From Phycicoccus avicenniae (lineage in GTDB: Bacteria > Actinomycetota > Actinomycetes > Actinomycetales > Dermatophilaceae), in contig NZ_JAGSNF010000020.1 in assembly GCF_018139485.1 (NCBI RefSeq), positions 86,516 to 150,515 of the forward strand: a DNA stretch of 64,000 nucleotides, written 5' to 3'. Made by a program: the position numbers and the translations under genes. Shown piece after piece: positions 37,188 to 44,873 of the stretch (position 1 is its first letter; each line of letters opens with the position of its first letter). The notes under the pieces are model-generated. The model saw nothing but the letters and a program-made list of their open reading frames with translations, searched no databases and was not told where the DNA came from.

Positions 37188-38231
37188 ATGACGCTGCACA
37201 CGATCACCTGGGACGACGCGGCCGGGACCGACGGGCGCGGCGCCCTCCGGCTGCTCGACCAGACCCGGCTCCCGGACCACACCGAGGTGCTCGACGTCGT
37301 CACGGTCGACGCGCTCGTCGCGGCGATCGAGCGGCTCGCGGTCCGGGGCGCGCCCGCCCTCGGGGTGGCGGGCGCGATGGGGGTCGTCGTCGCGATGGAC
37401 GAGGCGGAGCGCGAGGGCTGGGACGCCGCCCGGCTCGATGCCGAGATCGACCGGGTCCGGCTCGCCCGCCCGACGGCGGTGAACCTCGCGTGGGGCGTGG
37501 ACGCGGTGCGACCGCTCGTCGGGGCCGGACGGGACGCCGTCCTCGCCGCGGCCCGACAGGTGGCGGCGGACGACGAGAGCGCGAACCGTGAGCTCTCCCG
37601 CCGCGCGGCGGACTGGCTGCTGGAGCGGACCGGTCGGGACCGGCTGCGCGTGCTCACCCACTGCAACGCCGGGACGCTCGCGACGTCCGCCTGGGGCACG
37701 GCGCTCGGGGTGGTCCGCGAGCTGCACGCCCGCGGGGCGCTCGAGATCGTGTACGCCGACGAGACGCGGCCGCTGCTGCAGGGCGCCCGGCTCACCGCGT
37801 GGGAGCTCGCCCGGGAGGGGATCGAGCACCGGGTCCAGGTCGACGGCGCCGCCGCGTCGACGGTGCTGCGCGGGCTCGTCGACTGCGCGGTCGTCGGGGC
37901 CGACCGGATCGCCGCCAACGGCGACGTCGCGAACAAGATCGGCACCCTGGGGGTGGGGCTGGCCTGTCGGGAGGCCGGGATCCCGCTGCTCGTCGCGGCC
38001 CCGTGGTCCACCGTCGACCTCGCGACCCCCGACGGCGACGCGATCGAGATCGAGGAGCGCTCCGGGGACGAGGTGACCGGGTGGCAGGGTACCCGGACCA
38101 CCCCTGTCGACAGCCCGGGCTACAACCCCGCGTTCGACGTGACGCCGGCCCGGTTCGTCGCCGCGGTCGCGACCGAGCGGGGCCTCGTCGAGCCGGCCGC
38201 CGGTGGCACCATGGGTGAAGTCCTGGGCTGA
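37188..38231 (+). CDS. mtnA: S-methyl-5-thioribose-1-phosphate isomerase
   Basis: A 347-residue member of the eIF2B-related isomerase family. MtnA signatures: RGAPALGVAGAMGV (substrate loop), LTHCNAGTLATSAWGTALG with the catalytic Cys, and VVGADRIAANGDVANKIGT with the catalytic Asp. It converts 5-methylthioribose-1-phosphate (from polyamine or SAM by-products) to the ribulose form. No mtnK or mtnP is in the window, but a class II aldolase encoded at 39720-40349 could act on its product. Confidence 0.93.
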   Translation: MTLHTITWDDAAGTDGRGALRLLDQTRLPDHTEVLDVVTVDALVAAIERLAVRGAPALGVAGAMGVVVAMDEAEREGWDAARLDAEIDRVRLARPTAVNLAWGVDAVRPLVGAGRDAVLAAARQVAADDESANRELSRRAADWLLERTGRDRLRVLTHCNAGTLATSAWGTALGVVRELHARGALEIVYADETRPLLQGARLTAWELAREGIEHRVQVDGAAASTVLRGLVDCAVVGADRIAANGDVANKIGTLGVGLACREAGIPLLVAAPWSTVDLATPDGDAIEIEERSGDEVTGWQGTRTTPVDSPGYNPAFDVTPARFVAAVATERGLVEPAAGGTMGEVLG

Positions 38232-38249
38232 ATATCTTCGAAATGAATG

Positions 38250-38276
38250 TATGATCTTCAGATGGTCGATCTGAAG
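38250..38276. promoter_or_regulatory. Promoter and palindromic operator overlapping the satD start
   Basis: TATGAT (38250-38255) is a near-consensus -10. CTTCAGAT (38256) and ATCTGAAG (38269) form a perfect 8-bp inverted repeat with a 5-base spacer that covers the predicted transcription start and the ATG at 38262. The stretch 38230-38276 is strikingly AT-rich for this genome. Confidence 0.65.
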
Positions 38277-38933
38277 ACCCACGGTTCAGAGCACGTCCTC
38301 ATCGGGGACATCGTCGGGTCCCGGGCGGCCGCGGACCGTCGGGCGGTCCACGACGCCGTCGTCGCCGCCCTCGCCGACACCGACGCCCGGGTGCCGTCGC
38401 TGCGCGGGCTGGCGGTCACCTTCTCCGACGAGTTCCAGGGGGCCTACACCCGGCTCGGCGACGCCCTGGAGGCGGCCTGGCGCGTCCGGCTGACCCTCCT
38501 GCCCGACGTCGACGTGCGGATCGGCCTCGGCCGGGGCGCCGCCACCGTCGTCGACGCCGACCGGGGTATCGAGGACGGTCCGGCGTGGTGGGCCGCCCGG
38601 GCCGCGGTCGAGGCCGTCGAGGAGCAGGCGGGACGGTCCCCGACCCGGTGGCTGCGGACCGCCGTCGCCGTCGACGGGGTCGAGGGGGCGCCGGTCCCCG
38701 AGGACGGGGACCTCGCGGCGGTCAACGCGGCCCTGCTGTGTCGGGACCATCTGGTTGGCTCGCTCTCGGACCGTTCGTTGCGACTGCTGAGGGGCCTCAT
38801 GGAGGACGACGTCACCCAGGCCGAGCTGGCCGACCGCGAGGGCATCAGCGCCTCGGCGGTGTCCCAGCGCGTGCGCACCGACGGCATCGGCGCCGTCCTC
38901 GCCGCCCAGTCCTTGCTGCGGGGGCTCGCGTGA
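38262..38933 (+). CDS. SatD family protein with C-terminal helix-turn-helix
   Basis: A 223-residue protein of the SatD family (named from an acid-tolerance locus of streptococci; function unknown). The N-terminal part has VLIGDIVGSRAAADRRAV and VTFSDEFQGAYTRLGDAL, reminiscent of nucleotide-cyclase-like folds, and the C-terminus has an HTH (VTQAELADREGISASAVSQR). ATG 38262 is preferred over 38247 because TATGAT lies exactly 6 bases upstream, the leaderless spacing used by many genes here. The stop overlaps the next gene (GTGA). The HTH and the palindrome over its own start suggest autorepression. Confidence 0.8.
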   Translation: MVDLKTHGSEHVLIGDIVGSRAAADRRAVHDAVVAALADTDARVPSLRGLAVTFSDEFQGAYTRLGDALEAAWRVRLTLLPDVDVRIGLGRGAATVVDADRGIEDGPAWWAARAAVEAVEEQAGRSPTRWLRTAVAVDGVEGAPVPEDGDLAAVNAALLCRDHLVGSLSDRSLRLLRGLMEDDVTQAELADREGISASAVSQRVRTDGIGAVLAAQSLLRGLA

Positions 38934-39694
38934 CGTGGCTCGCGGTCTGGCTCGTCGGCCTCGGGCTGGCCGACCTCGTCCGGGCGGGCGACCGGCCGCG
39001 CAGCGAGCGGGCCGCCCGCGTCGTCGGGGTCGTCGCCGTCGTCGTCGTCGCGGCCCTCGCCGGCCGCTGGACCGCGGTCGACGCCGTGGTGCTCCTCGGC
39101 TCGCTCGTCCCGCTCCTGCTGTGGCTGCAGTACTCGCAGCAGGCCCTGACGACCGGGTCGGGCCACGTCGCCGCCCTGTCCTGGCTCGCGGTCGGCGCGG
39201 CGTGGCTGCTGCTGCTGTCCGGGTGGTCCGGGCCGGTCGCGGGGCCGGCGGCGCGCTGGCTCGCCTGGGCCGACCTGCCGCCCGCGGTCGCCGGGGCGGG
39301 GGCGGGACAGGCCCTGCTCGTCCTCGGGCTGCTCCTGGCCAACCTGTCGACGGCCAACGTCGTCGTCCGTCTCGTCCTCATCGCGATCAACGCGCTCCCG
39401 CCGGCGCGGGTGACGCCGGACCTCGGTCCGCACGCGTCCGACCAGCTGCGCGGCGGGCGGCTGCTCGGGCCGATGGAGCGCGTGCTCATCCTCGGGCTCG
39501 GACTCGCGGGCCAGCTCGGTGCCGCGGGCCTGGTCATCGCGGCGAAGGGCCTCATCCGCTTCCCCGAGCTGCAGAGCAAGCGGGGCGGGTCCACGGTCGA
39601 GGGCCTGGGTATCGACGCGGTGACCGAGTACTTCCTCGTCGGCTCGTTCATCTCCTGGCTCGTCGCGCTGGGGAGCCTCGTCCTCGCCGCCTGA
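38930..39694 (+). CDS. Polytopic membrane protein paired with SatD
   Basis: A 254-residue protein with about six or seven hydrophobic helices. The C-terminal part (RLLGPMERVLILGLGLAG, AAKGLIRFPELQ, TEYFLVGSFISWLVALG) resembles the end of DUF3307 membrane proteins, which are often found beside SatD-family genes. The GTG at 38930 overlaps the SatD stop, so the two are translationally coupled and probably work together. No catalytic motif is recognised; function unknown. Confidence 0.75.
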   Translation: MTWLAVWLVGLGLADLVRAGDRPRSERAARVVGVVAVVVVAALAGRWTAVDAVVLLGSLVPLLLWLQYSQQALTTGSGHVAALSWLAVGAAWLLLLSGWSGPVAGPAARWLAWADLPPAVAGAGAGQALLVLGLLLANLSTANVVVRLVLIAINALPPARVTPDLGPHASDQLRGGRLLGPMERVLILGLGLAGQLGAAGLVIAAKGLIRFPELQSKRGGSTVEGLGIDAVTEYFLVGSFISWLVALGSLVLAA

Positions 39695-39719
39695 CCGGGG
39701 CACCCGGTCCGGCCGGGCG

Positions 39720-40349
39720 CTACGCGTCGATGATGCGGTCGCGCCACTCCGTCGGGAAGTCGGCGGTGGTGTTCCCGGCCACGAGCAGCCGGTAGGTCAT
39801 CGCGGCGGCCTCCTCGAGGTTGAGGGCGCGGCGCAGGGCCATCGACACCGAGTCGCCGAGGGCGGAGCACCCGTGGTGCGAGAGGACGACCGCGTCGTGC
39901 TCCCGGGCGGCCTCGGCGGCGGCGTCGGCGAGCTCGTCGCTGCCCGACGGCAGGAACGGCACCCGGCCGTGGTGGCCGACGTAGAAGCGGTGGTCCAGGG
40001 TCGTGAAGCGGATCGGGGCCCCGAGCATGTCGACGAGCAGGACGTGCTGCGGGTGCAGGTGGACGATCGCGGCGACGTCGGGACGGACCGCGTACGTCCG
40101 CTCGTGGAGGCGCCACTCGATGCTCGGCCGCTCGGCACCGCCGACGCGGGCGCCCCCCACCTCGACGTCGGCGAAGTCGTCCGGGTGCAGCCGGTCCAGC
40201 CAGGTGCCCGTGCCGGTGACGACGAACCGGTCGGTCCCCGGCACGCGCGCGGAGAGGTTGCCCCCGCTGGCCTGCACGAGCCCGCGCTCGACGACGTGCC
40301 GTCCCGCGTCGACGAGCTGCTCGACGACATCCGCTCTCGGTGCCTCCAC
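39720..40349 (-). CDS. Class II aldolase/adducin family protein
   Basis: A 209-residue zinc-dependent aldolase-fold protein: SGGNLSARVPG (phosphate-binding region), HLHPQHVL (two zinc His), and VVLSHHGCSALGDSV (third His). Family members include L-fuculose-1-phosphate aldolase, methylthioribulose-1-phosphate dehydratase (MtnB) and the aldolase of the DHAP shunt. With mtnA 1.5 kb away on the other strand, an activity on 5-methylthioribulose-1-phosphate or a related 5-deoxypentose phosphate is a reasonable inference, not shown by the sequence. The start is a GTG. Confidence 0.85.
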   Translation of the reverse strand: MEAPRADVVEQLVDAGRHVVERGLVQASGGNLSARVPGTDRFVVTGTGTWLDRLHPDDFADVEVGGARVGGAERPSIEWRLHERTYAVRPDVAAIVHLHPQHVLLVDMLGAPIRFTTLDHRFYVGHHGRVPFLPSGSDELADAAAEAAREHDAVVLSHHGCSALGDSVSMALRRALNLEEAAAMTYRLLVAGNTTADFPTEWRDRIIDA

Positions 40350-40396
40350 ACCCCGATCCTGCCGTACCCGCCGCGGCCGCGGGCGCCGACCCCGGG

Positions 40397-40966
40397 TCAG
40401 CCCCGGAGGTAGCGCTGGAGCACGACGCCGCCGGGCAGCGCGCTCGCCCCGTCGAGGGTCCAGCGGACCGGTCGGGAGGCTCCCCGGAAGAGCGGGACGC
40501 CGCTGCCGAGCGAGACCGGGTTGACCTTGAGCCGCAGCTCGTCGATCTCCTCGACGAGGGTGCCCGCCAGGTCCCCGCCGCCGCAGAGCCAGACGTCGAG
40601 CCCGTCCTCCTCCTTGAGGGCACGGACGGTCGCCACCGGGTCGTCCGCGACACGCGTGACGGTGGGGTCGTCGGGCAGGTCGTCACGCGAGGTGACGACG
40701 TACTGCCGCAGGTGCGGGTAGCCGCTCGAGAGCCCGGCGTCGAGCGCCGGCTGGTGGGTGCGTCGGCCGAGCAGGACCGTGTCGAAGTGGCGGGGCGGCG
40801 CGTCGACGCCGAGGGCCTCGCGCGCGTGCGCGGGGCAGGTCTCGGGGTACTCGGCGAAGATCGCGGCGAGGGTGTCGGGATCGGCGGGGAAGGCGTCGAC
40901 GCCGCCGTCGTCGTCGGCGATGAAGCCGTCGAGCGAGGTGGCGACGAGGTAGACGAGACGGCGCAT
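40397..40966 (-). CDS. RibD C-terminal/dihydrofolate-reductase-like family protein
   Basis: A 189-residue protein of the bifunctional deaminase-reductase C-terminal (DHFR-like) family: YLVATSLDGFIADDDGGVD at the N-terminus, DTVLLGRRTHQ, and the nucleotide-binding stretch DVWLCGGGDLAGTLVEEIDE. Stand-alone actinobacterial members are usually annotated as dihydrofolate reductase family proteins, although most have no proven substrate. ATG 40966 is chosen because the family sequence begins there; the upstream open frame starts far outside the fold. Confidence 0.87.
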   Translation of the reverse strand: MRRLVYLVATSLDGFIADDDGGVDAFPADPDTLAAIFAEYPETCPAHAREALGVDAPPRHFDTVLLGRRTHQPALDAGLSSGYPHLRQYVVTSRDDLPDDPTVTRVADDPVATVRALKEEDGLDVWLCGGGDLAGTLVEEIDELRLKVNPVSLGSGVPLFRGASRPVRWTLDGASALPGGVVLQRYLRG

Positions 40967-41053
40967 GCAGGACCCCCTGGGTGGCGTGGACGGACCCGGG
41001 CACGCTAGCCCGGCGAGGTGCACGGCGGCACCCCGGTTTCCCCGCGGACGGTG

Positions 41054-41878
41054 TCAGCCGACGCGCAGCGCGATGCCGTCGACCCAGCCGTTGAACTGGT
41101 CGGGGCTGCCCGACAGGGACCCGTCCGGGTTGAGCTTTCCTCCGACGCTGACCAGCGCGTCCGGGTCGAACTCGACCGCCCCGAAGGCGTTCTCGGGAGC
41201 CTCGCCGGAGAAGGTCTCCTGGAAGTCCTCGCCGTCCCACACCCCGAGGGTGAGGCTCAGCACCGCGGTGCCCTCGCCGGTGACCGTGCGCTCGCACGTG
41301 GCCCGGTGCCAGGAGTCGATGTCGTGCAGCCGCGTCTCGACGCCGCTGCGGCGACCGTCGGCGGTCTTGAGGTAGCAGCCCACGACGTGCTTGTCGACGC
41401 TGAGCTTCCACTGCGACCGGTCGTCGTACAGCCCCCGCTGCAGGAGGTTGTCGCCGTCGGCGGGGTCGTCGCCGATGTCGGGGTCCTGGCGGAAGTCGGC
41501 CTGCCAGCGGAAGGACCGCTCGCCGACGGCGAGGGGGTCGGACCCGCCGGTCGGTCGGATGCCGAGGACCGCGAGGGGGGTACGGGTGCCGTCGAGGACC
41601 TCGTACTCCGGCAGCCGTAGGGCCTGCTCGTCCTCGGCCGCGGGGGAGTGGGCGGTGTAGGCGCGGGCGTCCTGGGTGACGACGACGGCGCGCAGCGACC
41701 CGGCCGCGCTGCCGCCCAGCGACGGCTCGTGGAGGATGCGCCCGGCCGGGGCGTCGGCGAAGTCGACGTCGAGGACGAGGCCCGGCTCCGCGCCGGCAGC
41801 CGGTCGCACGAGCACGACGCCGGCCACGACGAGTCCGGCCGCCACGAGGGCGGCCGTGACCGTGCGGGTCGGGTCCAT
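41054..41878 (-). CDS. Secreted protein of unknown function, polysaccharide-lyase-like beta-sandwich
   Basis: A 274-residue protein with an N-terminal signal peptide or anchor ([19 protein letters not shown], then RPAAGAEPG). The mature part begins LVLDVDFAD and contains WQADFRQDP, DNLLQRGLYDDRSQWKLSVD, DSWHRATCERT and FNGWVDGIALRV. This pattern is that of concanavalin-like jelly rolls seen in polysaccharide lyases and laminin-G-type domains. One Cys pair could form a disulfide. No catalytic residues can be assigned. ATG 41878 begins the signal peptide; the longer open frame is non-coding. Confidence 0.7.
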   Translation of the reverse strand: MDPTRTVTAALVAAGLVVAGVVLVRPAAGAEPGLVLDVDFADAPAGRILHEPSLGGSAAGSLRAVVVTQDARAYTAHSPAAEDEQALRLPEYEVLDGTRTPLAVLGIRPTGGSDPLAVGERSFRWQADFRQDPDIGDDPADGDNLLQRGLYDDRSQWKLSVDKHVVGCYLKTADGRRSGVETRLHDIDSWHRATCERTVTGEGTAVLSLTLGVWDGEDFQETFSGEAPENAFGAVEFDPDALVSVGGKLNPDGSLSGSPDQFNGWVDGIALRVG

Positions 41879-41997
41879 GCGCTCAGCCCCTGCTGTCTCG
41901 AGTCGATCGGACGACGCCTCTCCCGACGGTAACCCGCCGGCGCCGGTCACGGGCGTGGTCGGCGGATTCGGGGCGCGCGAGGGGAGGGCCGGTCGCC

Positions 41998-42003
41998 TAG
42001 GGT
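41998..42003 (+). promoter_or_regulatory. -10 element for a leaderless thioesterase transcript
   Basis: TAGGGT ends 7 bases before the GTG at 42011. Confidence 0.6.
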
Positions 42004-42010
42004 CGTCCGG

Positions 42011-42799
42011 GTGGGTGACGAGAGGACGGACGCGTACTTCGAGCGTCTCGCGGACGACCAGTTCCGGGCGACGACGGCCACGAGCGGGGCCTGGCGGGAG
42101 GACGAGCAGCACATCGCCCCCGCCCTCGGTCTGCTGCTGCACGTCGTGGAGCAGCACCGTCGTCGCCGTCGCACCGACGACTACGTCGTGGGCCGGCTCG
42201 GCTACGACATCCTCGGGACGGTGCCCGTCGACGAGGTCGGCACGACGGTCCGGGTGCTGCGCCCCGGGCGCACGATCGAGCTCGTCGAGGCGGGCATCGA
42301 GCACGGTGGACGGACCGTCGTGACGCTGCGGGCGTGGCTCATGGAGCCCCGGGACTCGAGCGCGGTGGCGGGCACGTCCCTGCCACCGGTGCCCACACCC
42401 GACGAGCTGCCCGCGTGGTCCCCGAGCGAGTACTGGCCGGGCGGGTTCATCGCCTCCGTCGAGCTGCGCCGCCATCTCGCGGAGCCCGGTCGCGGCTGGT
42501 TCTGGGCGCGCACGTCGCTCCCGCTCGTGGCCGACGAGGATGTCACCCCGGCGGCCCGGGCCGCCGGGCTGCTCGACATCGCCAACGGGATGGTCGTGCG
42601 GGCCGAGCCCCGGGCGGTGCACTTCCCGAACATCGACCTCACGGCGCACCTGCTGCGCGAGCCGCGGGGGGAGTGGCTCGGGTTCGACACGAGCGTGACG
42701 TTCGGCGCGAACGGTGTCGGCCTGACGAGCTCCCGGCTGCACGACGCCGCCGGTCCGCTGGGCTCGCTGGAGCAGTGCCTCACCGTCCGCCCGCGCTGA
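42011..42799 (+). CDS. Thioesterase-family (double hotdog) protein
   Basis: A 262-residue protein that resembles TesB-like acyl-CoA thioesterase-family proteins of actinobacteria: a first hotdog half (QHIAPALGLLLHVVEQH, VVGRLGYDILGTVPVDEVGT) and a second half (FWARTSLPLVADEDVTPAAR, FPNIDLTAHLLREPRGEWLG, FGANGVGLTSSRLHD). The PNIDLTAHL and GLTSSRLHD segments are characteristic of this group. The substrate is unknown. The gene is flanked by a divergent secreted-protein gene and a convergent DinB-like gene. Confidence 0.82.
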   Translation: MGDERTDAYFERLADDQFRATTATSGAWREDEQHIAPALGLLLHVVEQHRRRRRTDDYVVGRLGYDILGTVPVDEVGTTVRVLRPGRTIELVEAGIEHGGRTVVTLRAWLMEPRDSSAVAGTSLPPVPTPDELPAWSPSEYWPGGFIASVELRRHLAEPGRGWFWARTSLPLVADEDVTPAARAAGLLDIANGMVVRAEPRAVHFPNIDLTAHLLREPRGEWLGFDTSVTFGANGVGLTSSRLHDAAGPLGSLEQCLTVRPR

Positions 42800-42809
42800 C
42801 GACCCCGGC

Positions 42810-43436
42810 CTACGACCCCAGGCGCTGCCGCAGACGGGGCAGCCCCGGACCGTCGAGGTCGCCGAGCGGGTCCGGACGGCCGGCGAGGACCATGAGGACC
42901 GCCTCGGCCGGCCCGCGCACCTCCGGGCCGCGGCCGAAGGACCAGTCGAGGTCGGTCGCGACGACGCGGGTGCCACGGGCACGCCAGGCTCCCCGTAGCG
43001 GCGGGGCCGTGAGGGCGAAGGTGAGGGCCGGACGCAGCCGCTCGGCCGGAACGACCCGCGGTCGGTCGACGGCCCGACGGATGTCCTGCTGATGGACGAG
43101 CGCGTCGGTGAGTCCCACTCGGCCGCCGAAGAGCGTTGCCGGAGGACCGGCGGGCGAGAGGTGCGCCTCGAGCATCCCGACGAGGTCGTCGGGTGTCGTC
43201 CCGGCGAGCCGCGCGACGCCGGCCGCGTTCATGCCCGACAGCAGGAACCGGCCCCGGCCGGCCTGGTCGAGCATCTCGCGGGGTGTCGCGACCTCGTAGC
43301 TCAGGACATGGGCGAGGACGTCGCGCACGCGCCACCCGGCGCACAGCGACGGCATCTCCCACTCCGCCGGCCCGAGGGCCCGGACGAGGTCCAGCAGGTC
43401 GACGCGTTCGGCGCGGACGAGGTGGGTGAGGGACAC
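42810..43436 (-). CDS. Maleylpyruvate isomerase family mycothiol-dependent enzyme
   Basis: A 208-residue protein of the DinB/MDMPI superfamily: LDLVRALGPAEWEMPSLCAG, WRVRDVLAHVLSYE with the metal-ligand His, and ALVHQQDIRRAV with further His residues; an MDMPI-like C-terminal half follows. Members in actinobacteria use mycothiol as cofactor for isomerisation or S-transfer. The specific substrate cannot be told. Its presence fits a mycothiol-producing host. It is the last host gene before the integrated element. Confidence 0.85.
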   Translation of the reverse strand: MSLTHLVRAERVDLLDLVRALGPAEWEMPSLCAGWRVRDVLAHVLSYEVATPREMLDQAGRGRFLLSGMNAAGVARLAGTTPDDLVGMLEAHLSPAGPPATLFGGRVGLTDALVHQQDIRRAVDRPRVVPAERLRPALTFALTAPPLRGAWRARGTRVVATDLDWSFGRGPEVRGPAEAVLMVLAGRPDPLGDLDGPGLPRLRQRLGS

Positions 43437-43462
43437 CCGCGCAGTCTGCCGCAGCGGACGCG

Positions 43463-43499
43463 CGAAGGGCGCCCCCGCCGCAAGCGGGAGCGCCCTTCG
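43463..43499 (-). terminator. Original glnA terminator, now separated from glnA by the element
   Basis: CGAAGGGCGC (43463) pairs with GCGCCCTTCG (43490), with an inner CCCGC/GCGGG stem and a 5-base loop. It lies 14 bases from attL, on the side where the glnA 3' end would have been before insertion. Confidence 0.8.
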
Positions 43500-43512
43500 T
43501 CGGTGCCCGGTC

Positions 43513-43541
43513 GATCAGATGTCGAAGTACATCTCGAACTC
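43513..43541. repeat. attL, 29-bp core
   Basis: Identical to 53186-53214. Read on the minus strand it encodes EFEMYFDI and a stop, the C-terminus of GlnA, although no glnA reading frame is present here. Confidence 0.95.
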
Positions 43542-43550
43542 TCCCCGCAC

Positions 43551-43666
43551 CGTTGGCTGACGTTGGCTGACGGTAGGAACCCTCTCTGACCTGCGTAAAC
43601 GCTACCGACAACCGTTGGTAGTCGTTGACGATCCGTGACCGTCCTGCGGACTGGTTGCGGACTACG
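43551..43666. repeat. attL-side arm-type direct repeats
   Basis: CGTTGGCTGA is repeated head-to-tail at 43551 and 43561, with CGTTGG again at 43613. TGCGGACT occurs at 43645 and 43656, an 11-bp period. The second set is also found beside attR, as expected for integrase arm sites; the CGTTGG set may bind integrase or excisionase. Confidence 0.7.
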
Positions 43667-43742
43667 CAGAGGAGAGAAGCATGGAGTCCGAGACCAAATG
43701 GGTATGGCGGCCGGGGTGGGGATGGGTGGAACGTCGGGTCCC

Positions 43743-43961
43743 ATGAACAACTCACAGAAGGCCGAGCGCGACGACGTCGAGCCCTACTTCCTCACCATCC
43801 GGGCTGCGGCGAAGCGGTTCTCCGTGTCGTACGACTTCGTCCACGACGCGATCCTCGACGGCGACCTGCCAGCCAAGCGCCCGTCCCGGGAGTGGCTGGT
43901 GAAGCCCGAGGACGTCGTCGACCTCATCGACCGCCGTACGGAAAGGAGGTTGCAGGGCTGA
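43743..43961 (+). CDS. Excisionase-like helix-turn-helix protein
   Basis: A 72-residue protein with a winged HTH of the MerR/excisionase class (PYFLTIRAAAKRFSVSYDFV, then AKRPSREWLVKPEDVVDLID). Its place 200 bases inside attL, beside arm repeats, points to the recombination directionality factor for the integrase at the other end. The ATG at 43743 is favoured; the open frame continues 36 codons upstream with low-complexity sequence. A strong hairpin follows. Confidence 0.75.
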   Translation: MNNSQKAERDDVEPYFLTIRAAAKRFSVSYDFVHDAILDGDLPAKRPSREWLVKPEDVVDLIDRRTERRLQG

Positions 43962-43971
43962 CATGCAGAAC

Positions 43972-44006
43972 GGCCCCGGGCGGTGCGCGAACACCGACCC
44001 GGGGCC
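43972..44006 (+). terminator. Terminator after the excisionase-like gene
   Basis: GGCCCCGGG pairs with CCCGGGGCC, with an inner CGGTG/CACCG stem: 14 pairs and one bulge. Confidence 0.85.
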
Positions 44007-44042
44007 TCGACCGAATCACCTGACAGAACCAGGAGAACGACC

Positions 44043-44516
44043 GTGAACGACAGCATGCAGCAGGACGCGAGCCTGCACCCGAGCACATCTACTCAGCCGG
44101 CCGATGGGTCGACCCCCGGTGACCGTGTGGCCGCGCCGGCCCCCACCAAGTCCCGAACCCTAGGGACCTATGCCGCCGAAGGCGAAGAGGAATTCGGCTC
44201 CCCTCGCCTAGTCGGGTGGCTGAGCCTGTGCGAAATCCGGCGAGTGCCGGGTTACGTCACACGGTGTCACCAGGGCGTCGTCGATGTGCTCGTGGCAGGC
44301 CAGACGCACATCCCGAGTGGTGAAGGACCGCTTCCCTACGGGGTCATCGGCGACGACACCATCCTCGTGGGACTCAGCGCGCCCGAGTGCGAGGACGGCG
44401 ACGACTACGCGTACGGGGTGCGTGTGACCTCAGGTGAGGCGCGGAGCTTGGCGGCGCTACTCCTGAAGGCTGCCGATGACGTCGACCTTGCCGAGTACGT
44501 GGGCGGGCGGCAGTGA
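44043..44516 (+). CDS. Element protein, DUF6907-like C-terminus
   Basis: A 157-residue protein. The N-terminal 50 residues are low complexity (Ser/Thr/Pro). The C-terminal half (GYVTRCHQGVVDVLV, then GVRVTSGEARSLAALLLKAA) shares the closing helix pattern eArxLAxxLLxAAD with the next gene, and together they resemble DUF6907 proteins common in actinobacterial phages and integrative elements. No activity is known. GTG 44043 is preceded by AGGAGA; the stop overlaps the next start (GTGA). Confidence 0.7.
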   Translation: MNDSMQQDASLHPSTSTQPADGSTPGDRVAAPAPTKSRTLGTYAAEGEEEFGSPRLVGWLSLCEIRRVPGYVTRCHQGVVDVLVAGQTHIPSGEGPLPYGVIGDDTILVGLSAPECEDGDDYAYGVRVTSGEARSLAALLLKAADDVDLAEYVGGRQ

Positions 44517-44797
44517 GCGCCCTGGCGCCGCGGGACGCTAGGTGTCCGTCGTGGTGCGAGGCCGAACACACGGATGACGACTGGGCCGAGGGCTTCTATC
44601 CGCACTCACGGACCCGCAGCGGCGTCGCCACCGGATATCGGGGCGTCAAGCAGTGGTTCGTGGACATCGACGCCGAGCACGACGGTGTAGGCGCTCAGAT
44701 CGGCGCTGTGACGGATGACGGCATGACCGCCACTGAGGCCCGGGCGATGGCACAGGCTCTTCTGGAGGCCGCCGACACCCTGGAGGCGTCCGACTGA
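44513..44797 (+). CDS. DUF6907-like small protein with Cys/His cluster
   Basis: A 94-residue protein. The N-terminus has CPSWCEAEHTDDDW and a following HSR, a Cys2-His pattern that could bind zinc, and the C-terminus ends TATEARAMAQALLEAADTLE as in DUF6907. It overlaps the upstream gene by 4 bases, so the pair is co-translated and may form a complex. Function unknown. Confidence 0.75.
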   Translation: MSALAPRDARCPSWCEAEHTDDDWAEGFYPHSRTRSGVATGYRGVKQWFVDIDAEHDGVGAQIGAVTDDGMTATEARAMAQALLEAADTLEASD

Positions 44798-44808
44798 CCG
44801 AGAGCAGC

Positions 44809-44845
44809 AGCGACGCCCTCTGGTGCCATGCCAGGGGGCGTCGCT
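44809..44845 (+). terminator. Terminator after the DUF6907-like pair
   Basis: AGCGACGCCC (44809) pairs with GGGCGTCGCT (44836), extended by TCTGG/CCAGG to 15 pairs; 7-base loop. Confidence 0.85.
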
Positions 44846-44873
44846 ATGTTCACCCAATGGGGCGGTCTGAGCA

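Noticed and set aside
43513..43541. tRNA gene as integration target
   Set aside because: No cloverleaf is visible at either end; the repeated core is glnA coding sequence.
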